Part shown: piece after piece, positions 10,086 through 21,050 of the stretch
How the letters are laid out: the number at the start of each line of letters is the position of its first letter
Position numbering within the stretch: position 1 is the stretch's first letter
DNA from: Malaya genurostris
Lineage: Eukaryota > Arthropoda > Insecta > Diptera > Culicidae
Length of the DNA: 64,000 bases
NCBI RefSeq assembly: GCF_030247185.1
Contig: NC_080570.1
Coordinates: 118,944,689-119,008,688, forward strand
Direction: 5' to 3'
Notes under the pieces: model-generated
What the model saw: the letters and a program-made list of their open reading frames with translations, nothing else
Database searches by the model: none
What the model was told of the DNA's origin: nothing
Translations under genes and position numbers: made by a program

Positions 10086-11273
10086 TTCTCTTTCTGATAT
10101 GTAAAAGTTTCTTTAAAAAATAATCATTTTTTAAGAATGGTATGGTTTTGTTGAAAGAGAAATTGCAAAATCAATTTTACAATAACCTCAGTTTTTTAAA
10201 TGTTTCTTTCGGCAATTCGTTTTAATGATTAAATGAAATCAAATTTTTAATATTTGAACAAGAAAACAAATTTTTCTGTAAACTTTTTTCAAATTTTGAA
10301 CTAGTTGATAATGTTCAAGTCCGTTTATGGGACCCAAGATAGTTGACTTTATTTATTAACAAGCATCAAAGTCGTCGCCTTCGTGTGTCATCTGCCTAGC
10401 GGTTCTAGTTGAACTGTTATGGAGTAGTAGAAGTTAAGTTTAAACTTTAAGGGTTTTCAACAGAATTTGGATCCCTCGATACAGATTTACAAATTTTTCT
10501 CCTGAAAAATATAGATTTGGCAACGCTGCACGCTACACGAAATTGAACAAAGCACGATTCGTTCGCAAAGGCGGTGATGTTTTCTTCTTCCGTACCAGCA
10601 TGTACCGATTTTTCATCGTCGTTTAGTATGACGGTTTAAAATTTTGAACACTCATCGCCATATAATTTCGGAACCGAGAATCGAATCTGGATGAAATTGA
10701 ATGACAATGAGAGCTTTAATTTGAATCCAGATTTATGAAAATCGATTCAACCGTTGCTGAGAAATCGAAGTCAGTTCCGTTATCCGAGCTTCCCTTAACT
10801 ATTATCAGTGCTTTCGAAACCGGAAACCGGGGACTTATAGTGCCAATGTAGATTGATATAACGACTAACTAACAAGATCTGCAAACTAGATGAATTTACC
10901 AGTAAGTTTTATAGAAATTTGCACCTCGTTTCGCCGTCACTTGTGAAAAAATACTCATGAAATTGAGCATTTTTTACTTATCGCGCTGTAATACCGCAAC
11001 CGGAAGTCAAATCTGGATCAAGTTTTCGGGGACTGTTAAAGGAATAAGCAGACTTATAAAATCCGACTTATAAAAAAACATAGTACGTCTTATTAGTATG
11101 ACTAACTGTATAAATAATCTTTCCATTCTTATTATTAGTGTTTTATGTAGGAGCGTCTATAGGAGAAATATTCAGATGTGTGCCATATCTACTATTTCCA
11201 AAGGATATAAATGGATGGTTGTTAAGGTAGAAGGTTAAAATGCGACTGGCAAAAAATATGACATTGGATGCAA
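10086..11273. other. No gene; decayed family A pieces around 10640-11040
   Basis: Recognisable family A phrases occur near 10665-10700 and 10980-11020 (GGAACCGAGAATCG, AACCGGAAGTCAAATC, 'tgaaaatcgattcaacc'). From about 11088 to 11200 the sequence is shared with 45050-45170. Nothing coding is recognised. Confidence 0.5.
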
Positions 11274-11735
11274 CCCGGGTAGAAGTGATTGGCAAACTTT
11301 AATATTGAAACCAAATAACTCTATGGAAAAGTTTAACATTGTTTTGCTTGGAAGAAATATTTAAAATATCACAAATAATAACTAAATCTGCAAAAGAGAA
11401 TATCAACAATATAGCAAATTCGGTCATTGTGATATCAAACCATGAGTAAAATATTTCTAGGAGATCAATTTTTCAGAGAGTTTTTTTTTAACATTCAGAA
11501 TACAATAATATTATAAACATTCAACAATTTCATCATTAACAAAATGAGATGCAATAACTAATTTTGTTGTTAAACAGTTATTATACTATTTCTTGATTCC
11601 TTTGATAAAGTATCAAATAAATATTCATTATTGCAATGACAATGACAGCTTAGAAATAACAAATCCTGATATGATTGAAAAATTTGCTATTACTTTGGTC
11701 GTTGTTTGTTATTTACGCCTGAAAGCCTTTATGTA
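11274..11735. mobile_element. CCCGGGTAGA-ended element, copy 2
   Basis: It starts CCCGGGTAGAAGTGATTGGC at 11274, and its interior matches copy 1 and the minus-orientation copy at 47815-49743. It runs to about TTGTTATTTACGCCTG at 11735. The right CCCGGG end is not present, so this copy is 3' truncated or diverged. Its uninterrupted interior (AATCAAGAAATAGTATAATA on the minus strand) serves as the empty site for the insertions in the 48-kb copy. Confidence 0.7.
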
Positions 11736-13690
11736 ATGTTTGAATCCATTTGATGACACGATCACATTGAAGAGGGGCTAGTTGATGAAACTGTGACCTC
11801 GGAACACGATTTGCTCTGTATACGAAATGAGACATCGGATTTCGATTGAGTTAACATATTTTTACTCTCAGCAACCGGCTACTCAGAATTTACCACGCAA
11901 AACCCCAAACTTTAAAAATTCCTTTCAAGTAGCTGTACCAAAGCCATCGCAAACGTCCCAGCTTCATAACCGAACAGCCTTTCCAGATCGTTCATATTTT
12001 ATACCCTGTATGACCCGAAACTGCAGTCCAATCGATGATCCCGCTTTCCAGTACAGTCGGTCAATGCAGTCGTTTGGTAACCCGTTGATTTGTTGTTGGT
12101 ATGTGCCAGGTTAATAGGCCAGTAAAATTGATTTTTTCCATGACTTCCTCTTTGTCCGGCTTTCCGGTCTACCGTTGTCGGTCTTGTGCAATCGACCGGC
12201 GTTCGTTCGTTTGCTCACGGACCAAAGCAGCGCCGAACCGACGGGGTGAAGCTAACTGCATAGCTTAGATTATCAGGAAATGCCAGCTGAAACCCGTTTC
12301 TGTTGGCAGTTTTCTAGACTAGCTTCCGTGGAAAATGAAAGCAATGCAATTACTGTGCGGAGTTGTCCGTAGGGTGGCTACCGTTCGAAACCTTGTTGGA
12401 CTTTGAAATTTTACGTCGTTTATTTACATTTTAGAATAAATTTTTAAGTGAATGAAAAAATATATTTCATGACATTACGTAAAGATTATAATTTAAAAAT
12501 ATCTAGTGAAAATCAATTGAAAAAATTCTTAACATTCAACTGAAAGGTTCGATAGTGAAAATCGTTGTCATTTATCAGATACACCCATGGACGAGTTGAA
12601 CGATCTGTAATATTAATCGTGAAAGGGAAATTGATGGTCAGAGCACGCATGGTGGCAATAGGCAATAAAAAAAATAAATAAATAAAATGAATCGTTGATT
12701 GCAGAAGGTAGACTTTTTTTTAATCATATCTACTAACAGGACGAATACTTTGAAGACTTTTTCTTCATGGCAGATAACGAAAAAAAATGCAACGTAATCA
12801 CGCCGTTCCAGCCAGTTCCAACCGAACTGATTGCAATATGAACCGTCTGTCGGCCGCCATCGAAAATGCTCAACCGGCACACGCTTTGTGCGGTTGTCAT
12901 CGTCGGACAGGTCAACTCACTCGCTTTTTTCGCAGTCCCACAGTTACGGCCAGAAGGGTCGTCAGTCGTGTTATCGAATGGAGTTTAAAAAACCCCGCAA
13001 AGTGTGGGTGCTCATCGGAGTGGAACTTTGAACAAAAAAAATAAAGCACCATTTTTTGAAGGGGTCCCAGGTGTCGCGGGTCACGGATTGCATGCAGTCT
13101 TGACGGACTGACAGAAGCGGAAAACGAGGGGAACAAGAGTAAACCTTTTCAAGTTGGATGATAATAGGTTAACTGTACAAATACCCAGGCATATGAGTTC
13201 ATTGAAATGCACAACAAATCGACTCAAGTGGCCTGTCCTCAACCTTAGGTTCTGGGATATGGATTTGTCTTCAGATGATTCTTGGTTTGCTTGTTCGTAG
13301 ACATATTTGTCCTATATTGTTTAGCTTTTCTGACTTCGGATCATAAAATAACTAAAATATTTATTTTTCTGAATTTGATTGGAACCAAATCTATTTAAAA
13401 ATTCGATTTTTTTTATATGCGCAACTGTTCCAAAATTTGCACTGCAAAAGAATGATAAAAACTTGATGCGCCAATAATTTCCTAACAAAAACCCTGATTT
13501 TAATTTTATTTTACATAAGAATAATCGACTAAGAAACAATCCCTTGATTATTTATCATAATTTGTTCTCGTTATCTCCGCCCTTATGAATGATAATCTGT
13601 AGTGACCCGAATATTAGGAAAAAAAATTAATAATAAGAGCAGTATCAACATAATTCGCAATATGAACAGTTCATGGGAAGGGCAGTTTTG
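11736..13690. other. No gene recognised; a denser island at about 12780-13060
   Basis: 11736-11820 is shared with about 45350-45420. The 12781-13060 island has higher GC and open frames on both strands (plus: MNRLSAAIENAQPAHALCG). I see no known motif, conserved splice frame or second copy, so I do not call a gene. The rest is AT-rich without recognisable structure. Confidence 0.35.
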
Positions 13691-13791
13691 TTACCACGGT
13701 CGAGACATCGTGCTTCGGTAGAACTGTCTATAATTCATAAAAAAAAGTTCTATGCAGAGTAGTCCAAATTGAACTGCTTAATGTAAACTCG

Positions 13792-13810
13792 GCAGTTCAA
13801 TTTGAACTGC
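13792..13810. repeat. Perfect 19-bp palindrome GCAGTTCAA-T-TTGAACTGC
   Basis: There are nine-base arms around one central T. Related half-sites (AACTGCTTA, CAGTTCAT, GGCAGTTTTG) are scattered from 13667 to 13815. This suggests a decayed element rich in this half-site, and a related phrase (GAACCGCTAAGCACACGCAA) occurs near 24430. Function unknown. Confidence 0.6.
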
Positions 13811-14369
13811 TAAGCAGACGTAAAGTTTATGCTATTTGCAGAACAATACATTGTTTTCGCTTTCATCTTTGGATTGGAGATTTGGTGTCTTCGAAAGATT
13901 AGTTGCATCCAATAAACTGCTTTTTTTGTTATAGTGGTTTTAGGGTGACCCTAAATGAGCCATAATAAAAAAAATATTCAGAAATCTGGACGAGATAGAA
14001 CAATACTTTCTTCAGCAAAATTTTAGAATAATCAATGCTAAACAACTTTACCGAAGGTGCTTTAAATGTATCACAAGCCGTTCTCATTTTAGAACGATTA
14101 CCATTACCTAATCATATGCATATTTCCCGAATGGACTTGATGAGTAGGATCAGGAAACCAATGTTTGGGGTTGTTGTCATTTCTGGTTTATTGAGTTGAT
14201 GCTGGAAAAAGATAATTGGAGTCTTTTTGAAATCCACACACTTCGAAAAAACCCTGTGATTTTACATCTTATTAAATGCACATAAATAAAGCATTGCAGT
14301 TCACGCAAATTTACGTGTAAGAACATTTAATATTTCGTATAAAATTCCATGACTTGAAATTCATTGAAA
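13811..14369. other. No gene seen
   Basis: This is AT-rich DNA with no recognised coding, RNA or transposon structure. Confidence 0.35.
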
Positions 14370-14490
14370 CCAAAAAAAATGAATACCGATTGCGACCGCC
14401 ACGCGATTTGAACCAAGAATCATTGGATCACAAAGTACGTCTGTTAATCGACTGAACCACAAAGCACACATCTGCTTGGCTAGTAAAAGG
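14370..14490 (-). repeat. tRNA-like SINE remnant
   Basis: On the minus strand GTGGTTCAGTCG (A-box-like, near 14455) is followed about 46 bases later by GGTTCAAATCG (B-box-like, near 14405). This is the spacing of an internal RNA polymerase III promoter in a tRNA or tRNA-derived SINE. A poly(A)-like run (ATTTTTTTTGG on the minus strand) follows. No cloverleaf closes convincingly, so a SINE head is more likely than a functional tRNA gene. Target duplications were not found. Confidence 0.5.
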
Positions 14491-15544
14491 TGCATTTAAA
14501 TTCATACAGTCGCACCTGCTAGCAGAATGCAAGTTACATGCAGTAACATTCAAGCTAATCTAACATTAAGCCATTACAAAAGAAAATTTTCGTCATTTGA
14601 TAAATTAGGTCTTTATGAATTACATCGTCTGAGGGGTTAAGTCACCTGTAATTTTTTTTTTCGGTGTGCAAGATGGCGACTTCCGGTTTATTAATATCCT
14701 ATCATCAAATCCTTTCCGTAAATACCCTTATCCTAAGGGGTTTCAAGCAATATCGATAAACCGAAGAACGCCATCTTAAAATTAGAAACGACATCAAACA
14801 TCATTTTCCGTAAACTTTTTTCTAGATTGCACCAGATCTCGAGGTTTCTAAGATATTTCGCATAAAAAAATTTCTTAGATTTTGGGGTTTTCTTCTATGT
14901 GAATTTCCGGAGTTACGCAGTCCCAAAGTCGATTTAAAAAAAAAGTTTTTGAGATTACACCAGATCTGGACGTTTCGTGTATTTCTACGATATTTGGCAT
15001 CAACAAAACTTTCTTTAGTTATGCGATAATAAATTGTAATGCCTTACAATAGTTGTTCATGCCTAAACCAATTCACAATAGAGTAGCATATCAAACTAAG
15101 GAGTATTTTCGGTTTTTGACTAATGGCACGAATCATGCTATATCTGTCATAAAATGAACATCAAATTTACATTAATAGTGAATAAATCTTCGTTTATAAT
15201 GAATACTGGGCTTCCGTGGTACGTGATAAGACCTTCGATGAAAGCAATTTTGCTTTAAGCAAATGCAACTTAACGTAAGGAAAATGAACGAAATTCAGTT
15301 TAACAGAGCTAGTGCTTCGATGTTCATACATTTCCCTCAGCAATACGACAAAGAATGATTAATCATTGTAAATTTGAAGAATATGAACGGTGTTGAATAC
15401 GAAAATGTTAGCTTCAAATTTCCTGTTATTTATCATAGTTCTCTTGCTGAGAACAATGACAATTATTTTCTAACTTTTTTTTTAACTAGCGGTTATTTCG
15501 ACATTGGTAACCTTAATGTCACTTCTGATTTGACAGAAACTTAG
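14491..15544. other. No gene; ACGCGG-repeat fragments at about 14860-15010
   Basis: Fragments typical of the ACGCGG family (ATTACACCAGATCTGGACGT, 'tctaagatatt', 'gaatttccggagttacgc') occur near 14825-15010. The remainder is AT-rich without recognised structure. Confidence 0.45.
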
Positions 15545-15567
15545 TTTTATCCTTCTGCTGAACGAAA

Positions 15568-15995
15568 ATGGTTGTGTATACGCTTGAGGAACGCGTGAAA
15601 ATAGTGCAGTTTTACTTTGAAAATCATGGTAATGCTGCGGAATGTGTTGCCAAAAAATCAGTTTCTCGGATGAGGCACATTTTCATCTCGGCGGGTATGT
15701 TAATAAGCAAAATTGTCGCATCTGGGGGACGGAAAATCCGCACGTTATCATGAAGCAGCCGATGCATCCTCAGAGAGTGACGGTTTGGTGCGGATTTTGG
15801 TCTGGCGGCATCATTGGGCCATTTTTCTTCGAAAATGAGGCAGGAGCCGCCTTCACGGTCAATGGCGAGCGCTACCGCGCCATGATTAGCGATTGGTTCT
15901 TCGCGTTACTCAAAGAGGAAGACTTGGACACCATTTGGTTCCAACAAGACGGCGCTCAGTGCCACACAGCAATTAACCGGAAGGATTGTACTTTA
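15568..15995 (+). pseudogene. Tc1/mariner-superfamily transposase, N-terminus fused to catalytic core by deletion
   Basis: The N-terminal part starts MVVYTLEERVKIVQFYFENH, a helix-turn-helix segment. After about 30 codons the sequence jumps, with a frame change near 15655, into the catalytic domain: FSDEAHFHLGGYVNKQNCR with the first Asp, HPQRVTVWCGFW, and WFQQDGAQCHTA with the second. The intervening region of well over 100 codons is missing. The C-terminal third, including the last catalytic residue, is cut off at about 15995. This belongs to the family common in insect genomes under Tc3-like transposase labels. It is inactive. Confidence 0.88.
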
Positions 15996-16007
15996 ATATG
16001 AAACAAC

Positions 16008-16382
16008 GTGTAAACAACAGCACTTTTTTTGCTATGGGGGCAGTAAAACAGCGGGTCTTACTTAACACTCCAAATACCAAGCCTCAAAAAAAGTTGGAAC
16101 GGTAACTTGGAAGCTGTCATAGCTCAGCTGTTTTTCAACGAATCTCAATAAATTTTACACACTCGAATTTTGTGAAGTTCGTAGATTGATTCCAAAACTT
16201 TGTAGCAATATGCGTTGGAAAGCTACTGTCATGCAGTTTCAGAATCAGTGCGTGTCATTTAGCTGAAGCGTAAACAACAGCACTTTTTTTGCTATGAAAA
16301 TGAACGTAACTCGTCTGAAAATCATTAAAAACAAAATCATCAGCCGACGCGTTGGGCAGTAAAACAGCGGGTCTTACTTAAG
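16008..16382. repeat. Locally duplicated flank of the transposase relic
   Basis: GTAAACAACAGCACTTTTTT is found at 16009 and 16271, and CAGTAAAACAGCGGGTCTTA at about 16041 and 16354. In the first copy the two blocks are nearly adjacent; in the second about 60 bp separate them. The arrangement suggests a local duplication followed by deletion, or a terminal repeat of the broken transposon. AACAGCACTTTTTTTGCTAT may be part of its terminal repeat. Confidence 0.55.
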
Positions 16383-16436
16383 AGACAGCTAGACTCGAAT
16401 CTCAATACTACATTGCAGTTACGGAATTAGGATTTC

Positions 16437-16535
16437 GGTGGAATTACCCTTTCGGAAAAATTACCCTTTAGGTGAAATGGTATTTTATGAAACTACTTGA
16501 CAAATGATTTTCGGCAGAATGACCCGCTTCTTTTG
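16437..16535. repeat. Fragment of a TTCGCCGAAA-type MITE
   Basis: Runs of 'tttcggtggaattaccc', 'tttcggaaaaattaccc' and 'ttcggcagaatgaccc' are diverged forms of the terminal array units of this family (TTTCGGCGAAATGACCC). The boundaries are unclear. Confidence 0.5.
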
Positions 16536-19293
16536 AGCTACGGCTTAGGAACCATGTTATCTAATACAGATCTACTACGTCCGAAAGTTGTAGTAGTCCG
16601 CTTTTAATGTGGTGAATGCCACGTGCAATGCCTAGTGCATGCTGACTTTTCCCAATTCCAGAAACTCACATATTTTCAGCGGTGAAGGCCGTGTTTTTAC
16701 TCGCCAGCGAATGGATAGCAATGAGTTAATCGCACTTCCTTATACCAGCAGTATTTTTTTTTTGTGGGAATATGATCATAATACGATTATCTGCAAAATC
16801 GGTGACATGAAATTAATTTTCGAAGTACTATTTGGTGAGCTGATCGGAGTTAGTAGCGAGAACTTATTTATAAAATCCTTTTGACTAGCATCAAATTTCG
16901 AAGTCCTTTTGAGACCGGAGCGGGGGAATCAGAAACGCGTTTGGCATCCGTTTATTTCAACTAAAAACCGAAATTCCACAACAATGCACCAAGTTTTTCA
17001 CTCAAATTATTAGCTTGTCAATTTCCATAGCCTATTACTCCATAAGATAAATCAACAGGTTGATTCTACTTTCAACACTCCATGTTCTGGTAAGGTTTCC
17101 AAGCAAAACTGCCACGCTAACGTTGGTGGTTAATCGTTAATACTTGGGAAACAACAGTTTGCTGACATTACCAGAACGGTTTGTTGCCGGTTTTCCTTGG
17201 GCATAAATTAAATTGTAATTTTCCTTCGTCGCTCACATCCGTCTCGTATGTGCAACGAAAGACAAAAATGGAAACCACAGACGCCGGCCATAACCTTTGG
17301 AACGCTGTAATTCACTTAGCCATCCACTTAGGTGACGAAACAGAGCCAAGTGAATTATGTTTTTTTTTTCTTCTTTTGGAAGAACATTCGTAGTACTGTT
17401 CGGGATTCCACCAACTCCGGCATTCGGAGTTTGATCTGATAGCAACATAATTGCATTGTTACTAATCACGTTAACCGTATATGGCGTGAATCCAACCGAT
17501 TACATAGGTTTCCTTTGGTGAGCAGTAGTTTTTTTTTCGCTTAGTGGAAGTGATGAAAACCCATTACTATTCATGCTGAATAGTACACGAAACTGGAAAC
17601 AAAAAGCTTCGGCAGTCGTCAGTCGAGACTGGCAGGCAGTTTCCTCGATTGCATGATTTGCGCTGTTTACCTCGGTTAATTGTTTGTTTATAAATATTTA
17701 TTATCCTAAGTACTTTTGTACTAGTCCCAACCGTACGGGCCCTTGGTTCGGGGGCTCCCTCTATCGGGAGAATGGAATGCGATCAAGCATGTGTGAATTA
17801 CACACTATCTAAGGCGTTCCATCTAGTATACACACATCGATAAATATTTAATCGTCGATAATGATGCAGTCCGTCGAATTAAAAACGATTGAGTCCAAAT
17901 ACTTTCATCGTAAACTGGCTGACTGACTCCGAATCCAAACCCCGTTCAAAGAAACTTTCACTTTATCGGTCCATCTTAAAGAGTGCAAGTGATGGCACAT
18001 TTTCCTTGGGTTACGACTAGCGAAATTGCCAGGCGGAAAACTAACTAAACCGGTTGGGTTGCTACTAGTTTCGCCATCACCATCGGTACGTTTTGCTTCG
18101 GTCGTTGGTTCCCGATCTCGGATCTCGACCGTTCGCTAAGGCTTCTTTCTCTCGATTGAAATGGTTTTTTTTTCTTTATCTTTGTTTATGCTGCGTTTTC
18201 TGCAACCGGATTAATCACATGCATCGTCATAGTAAAATTTTATGCCGATTTTCTAATTTAAGCTGATATCGTTAATGTACAATAAAATAATCAACGGACG
18301 TAGATTACGACTTTGCGTGATTCAAGCTTCCAACTACTTGCGATAATGAAAATCCACGAAGCATGGTTCGATTTATGTAATGCCACAACATGTGACTATC
18401 GATTTGAGTGATTGAAAGCCGTGACTAATGGTAATTGGCTGGCGGCCAACCTAACCTCGGACCTTCTCAACAATCGACATAAACAGAAGTTGACTTTCAT
18501 ATTGCATGCTAACCGCTAACTTGTTCCACTAGCCTCCACTTGGCTGCTCTATTCGCGTCCTACAGCCCCCCGTGTCCGGTAGCAGAAGAACGGAACTCGA
18601 CGGAAAGCTAGATAATGGCACAGCATATCAAGTGCAAATGCAAACCCCAGAGGCAGAGAGAGAGAGAGCAAAAAAAAAAAGAAAAGGTTATTGATCCTCT
18701 GCGATTTATTCTACCGGCTTCTTCTGTTCGCAGCTTTGGAGCTAAGCTAGCATTCCAACGGATGATTTACCATCCCATATTCGGGCCGTACTTTAGCTGA
18801 AGTGAGGTTCTGCTGGAAAGAAAACCCCCAGGAGATTGTTGATTGTTGTACGAGTGAGTGCCTGCAGCCGCCGACGGGCAAATAGTGTTATTGATTTTCT
18901 GCCGGACGGCGTTCATCGTACCAACAATAGCTCGCTCGGTAGTTGGACGGAAGATTTGATTGAGTTCAGAAAATTTCAATTTCTCTCATTACCACCAACA
19001 GCCGAGGTTGCTGATTCCACGCGCATGAATAATTTTCCTCGGTATGCACTTTTAAAAATATCCTTCTAAGAATAAAGCCAAAGAAACCCTACTGCAGTGT
19101 TGCCTAGGAATAGATGATTTCATTCCATGAAACTCGCACACAAGTCAGCAAAACACGTACGTCATTTGCTAGCTAGACCTTACCGACCTCGAGTTTCACT
19201 GGAAAACATAAAACACGAGGTGGTGCTCATTTTTCTTGGACTGTGCCATGAATCGATAGTGACCACGTTTTACTGGTTGGTCAGCTGGATCCG
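16536..19293. other. About 2.8 kb with no recognised gene
   Basis: This is the longest stretch without a recognised repeat. It includes a GAGAGAGAGAGA run near 18655 and moderate-GC sequence at 17700-18150 and 18540-18960. Short open frames on both strands have no motif I can name. It could be host intergenic or intronic DNA with regulatory content. Confidence 0.4.
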
Positions 19294-19620
19294 ATGATAA
19301 GTGTCACCTGGACGATAGGAGGAAAAACAAAAGCACAAATACATCAGTGTTATCAGTTGATACGAACAAGTGTGAATCACAAGTGTTCGAAAATGAAATT
19401 TTTACTTCCAAAGATGGACATTCCTCAGGCGATTGAGTGTAGCGATAATATTTGCTGTTTCTTTCCTTTGCGCACTGACCTGAATAAGCTAATTGAAGAA
19501 GGGGAGATGGTTTTTCACGTCATCGCAGAAAAACAAATTAATTTAAAGGAAGTGTTTGTCTATAATAAGGTTAATACAGCTATAACTAGAAGGAAAAATA
19601 AAGATTTCATCGAAAAGTAG
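19294..19620 (+). CDS. Hypothetical 108-residue reading frame, unrecognised
   Basis: The frame runs from ATG at 19294 to TAG at 19618-19620, with segments IECSDNICCFFPLRTDLNKL and EEGEMVFHVIAEKQINLKEV that look more protein-like than most frames here. No domain is recognised, and no splice or promoter support is clear. The stop codon falls inside the 12-bp target duplication of the retroelement that begins at 19621. The duplicate on the far side keeps the same TAG, so the insertion did not truncate the frame. It may be a chance frame or a small exon. Confidence 0.2.
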   Translation: MISVTWTIGGKTKAQIHQCYQLIRTSVNHKCSKMKFLLPKMDIPQAIECSDNICCFFPLRTDLNKLIEEGEMVFHVIAEKQINLKEVFVYNKVNTAITRRKNKDFIEK

Positions 19621-20631
19621 TTTTTTTTTTTATCTCAAAGACATTTTTATTCAGGCCTATTTGCGTACAAGCTTTACGTGGCCGATTGAGCCGATTTTTT
19701 AAATAAATTTGTTTTTGTATTCGATCTCGTTGTCACCCTTTTTCTAGGGGGAGAGGAGCTTCCATTTCCCTCCTGCGAGGATTGAGGGGCACTTTGTTCG
19801 TGGCTCATCTCGTCGTCCATTGACGCATCGGTGACATTGTTGATTTACGTCTTCTTTTCGTTTTTCTTGTTATCCGCAGTCTTGATCTCGTTGCTAGTTA
19901 CTGTAGAAGCGCCTTGTTGTACATTGGTTGCAGTTGCTGTTTGGTTAGATGGTGAAGTTGTTCACAAAACTGACATGTAACCAGTTGATTTTCATACGTA
20001 ATCAGCGTTTCACACGGATGTATTCCACCTTGACCACAAACGATGTAAGATGGAATTGCTTTACGTAGTTGCATACGTACCACTCGCACGCCATTCCGGA
20101 TACCGGGGGAAAAATTCCGCCATACTTCCCTTTCGATGGAAAGAACTTCACCGTACTGCGACATGTTTTCCCGAACGAACCCATCGCTGGTCTGCGGGGG
20201 AAGGTCATGCACGCGTACTTCTATTGCATTGTCCACCATGTACACAGGGATTTTATATTTAAAATTGTCATGATCAACACTATGCACCTCGTTGTTAACC
20301 GAAGCGAATGCAATTGCATCTCTTTCACGTTTGAACATAATGTACACACAGTTAGACGCCTTGTTGAATTGAATCTCACTTACATCATTAACGTTTAGAT
20401 GCATTCGTTCCTTAAGCAAAATTTCAATTTCGGTTGCTGCTGGCCTAACTTTGCAGCGCTTGAAATCAATACAAATTGAATTTGGCCTTGTAGGCCAAGT
20501 TTCAGGATTTGTTAAATCGTATTTGCCCATTTCGTACACTCTATTGTTCACTACACTGTATTGTCTTTGTTTCTGTTGTCTCGACCGTAAACGATTTGGG
20601 ACTGTGTCTGATGAGATGAGAGTACGAACTG
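19621..20631 (-). mobile_element. ORF1-only non-LTR retroelement, full length, with target-site duplication (copy 1)
   Basis: It is flanked by a perfect 12-bp duplication, ATCGAAAAGTAG, at 19609-19620 and 20632-20643. On the minus strand it starts CAGTTCGTACTCTCATCTCA, runs through a single gag-like ORF, and ends GATAAAAAAAAAAA with an AATAAA signal about 20 bases before the tail. The total is 1011 bp with no reverse transcriptase or endonuclease. A second full-length copy (54614-55507) shares both ends. The structure fits target-primed reverse transcription of a complete short transcript, using machinery supplied in trans, as in HAL1-like elements or gag-only HeT-A. Confidence 0.85.
19674..20530 (-). 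pseudogene. Gag-like ORF1 protein with RRM-like region and damaged zinc knuckle
   Basis: The start is MGKYDLTNPETWPTRPNSIC at 20530; the upstream Met at 20650 lies outside the element. The protein has an RRM-like region (CVYIMFKRERDAIAFA, then EVRVHDLPPQTSDGFVRENM and SQYGEVLSIERE), then IPSYIVCGQGG, ENQLVTCQFCEQLHH, and a Ser/Lys-rich tail with PPRKRVTTRS. These are features of nucleic-acid-binding ORF1 proteins of Jockey/LOA-type elements. The knuckle begins CQFCEQLHH but the final Cys is gone: a small deletion after it shifts the frame, so the first frame stops at 19898. The tail continues in another frame (QQGASTVTSNEIK) with one more stop, ending at 19674. It is near-intact but probably inactive. 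Confidence 0.82.
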
Positions 20632-20659
20632 ATCGAAAAGTAGTTATCAATATTTATTT

Positions 20660-20765
20660 TCGAATAAAAGTATGAAAAAAAGTATGAAAAATTATTTGAT
20701 TTGAGGTTTTCGATTTCTTTGTTAGTTTTCAATGATTATAATAATAAAAAACGTAGTTTCTATAA
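20660..20765. other. Short AT-rich spacer
   Basis: Nothing is recognised between the right target duplication of the ORF1-only element and the transposase relic. Confidence 0.4.
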
Positions 20766-21050
20766 AACGCTCGTCCTTTGGGCTTGACATTCTTCATTTA
20801 ATTCTGCACAGTTACTTTTTCCATTTTCCTGGTGGAATTTCTGCATGATTTGAGACACTGTAACTTCCTCCTTTCGAAAGTGCCGCTTGACAATCGCCCA
20901 ATGCCGTTCACACCGCCTCCTTCATTTTCACAAGCTGTACATTATTGCTTGCCAACCACTGTAGAACTGGCTTGATGTAGTGAGCGAAAGCCAAATTTAA
21001 CCAAAATAGAAAAGGAATATTATGTTTTCTGTACAGTGACAGCATTCTCT

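Noticed and set aside
14370..14490. Functional tRNA gene
   Set aside because: A- and B-box-like motifs are present, but acceptor and anticodon stems do not pair convincingly. A SINE head fits better.
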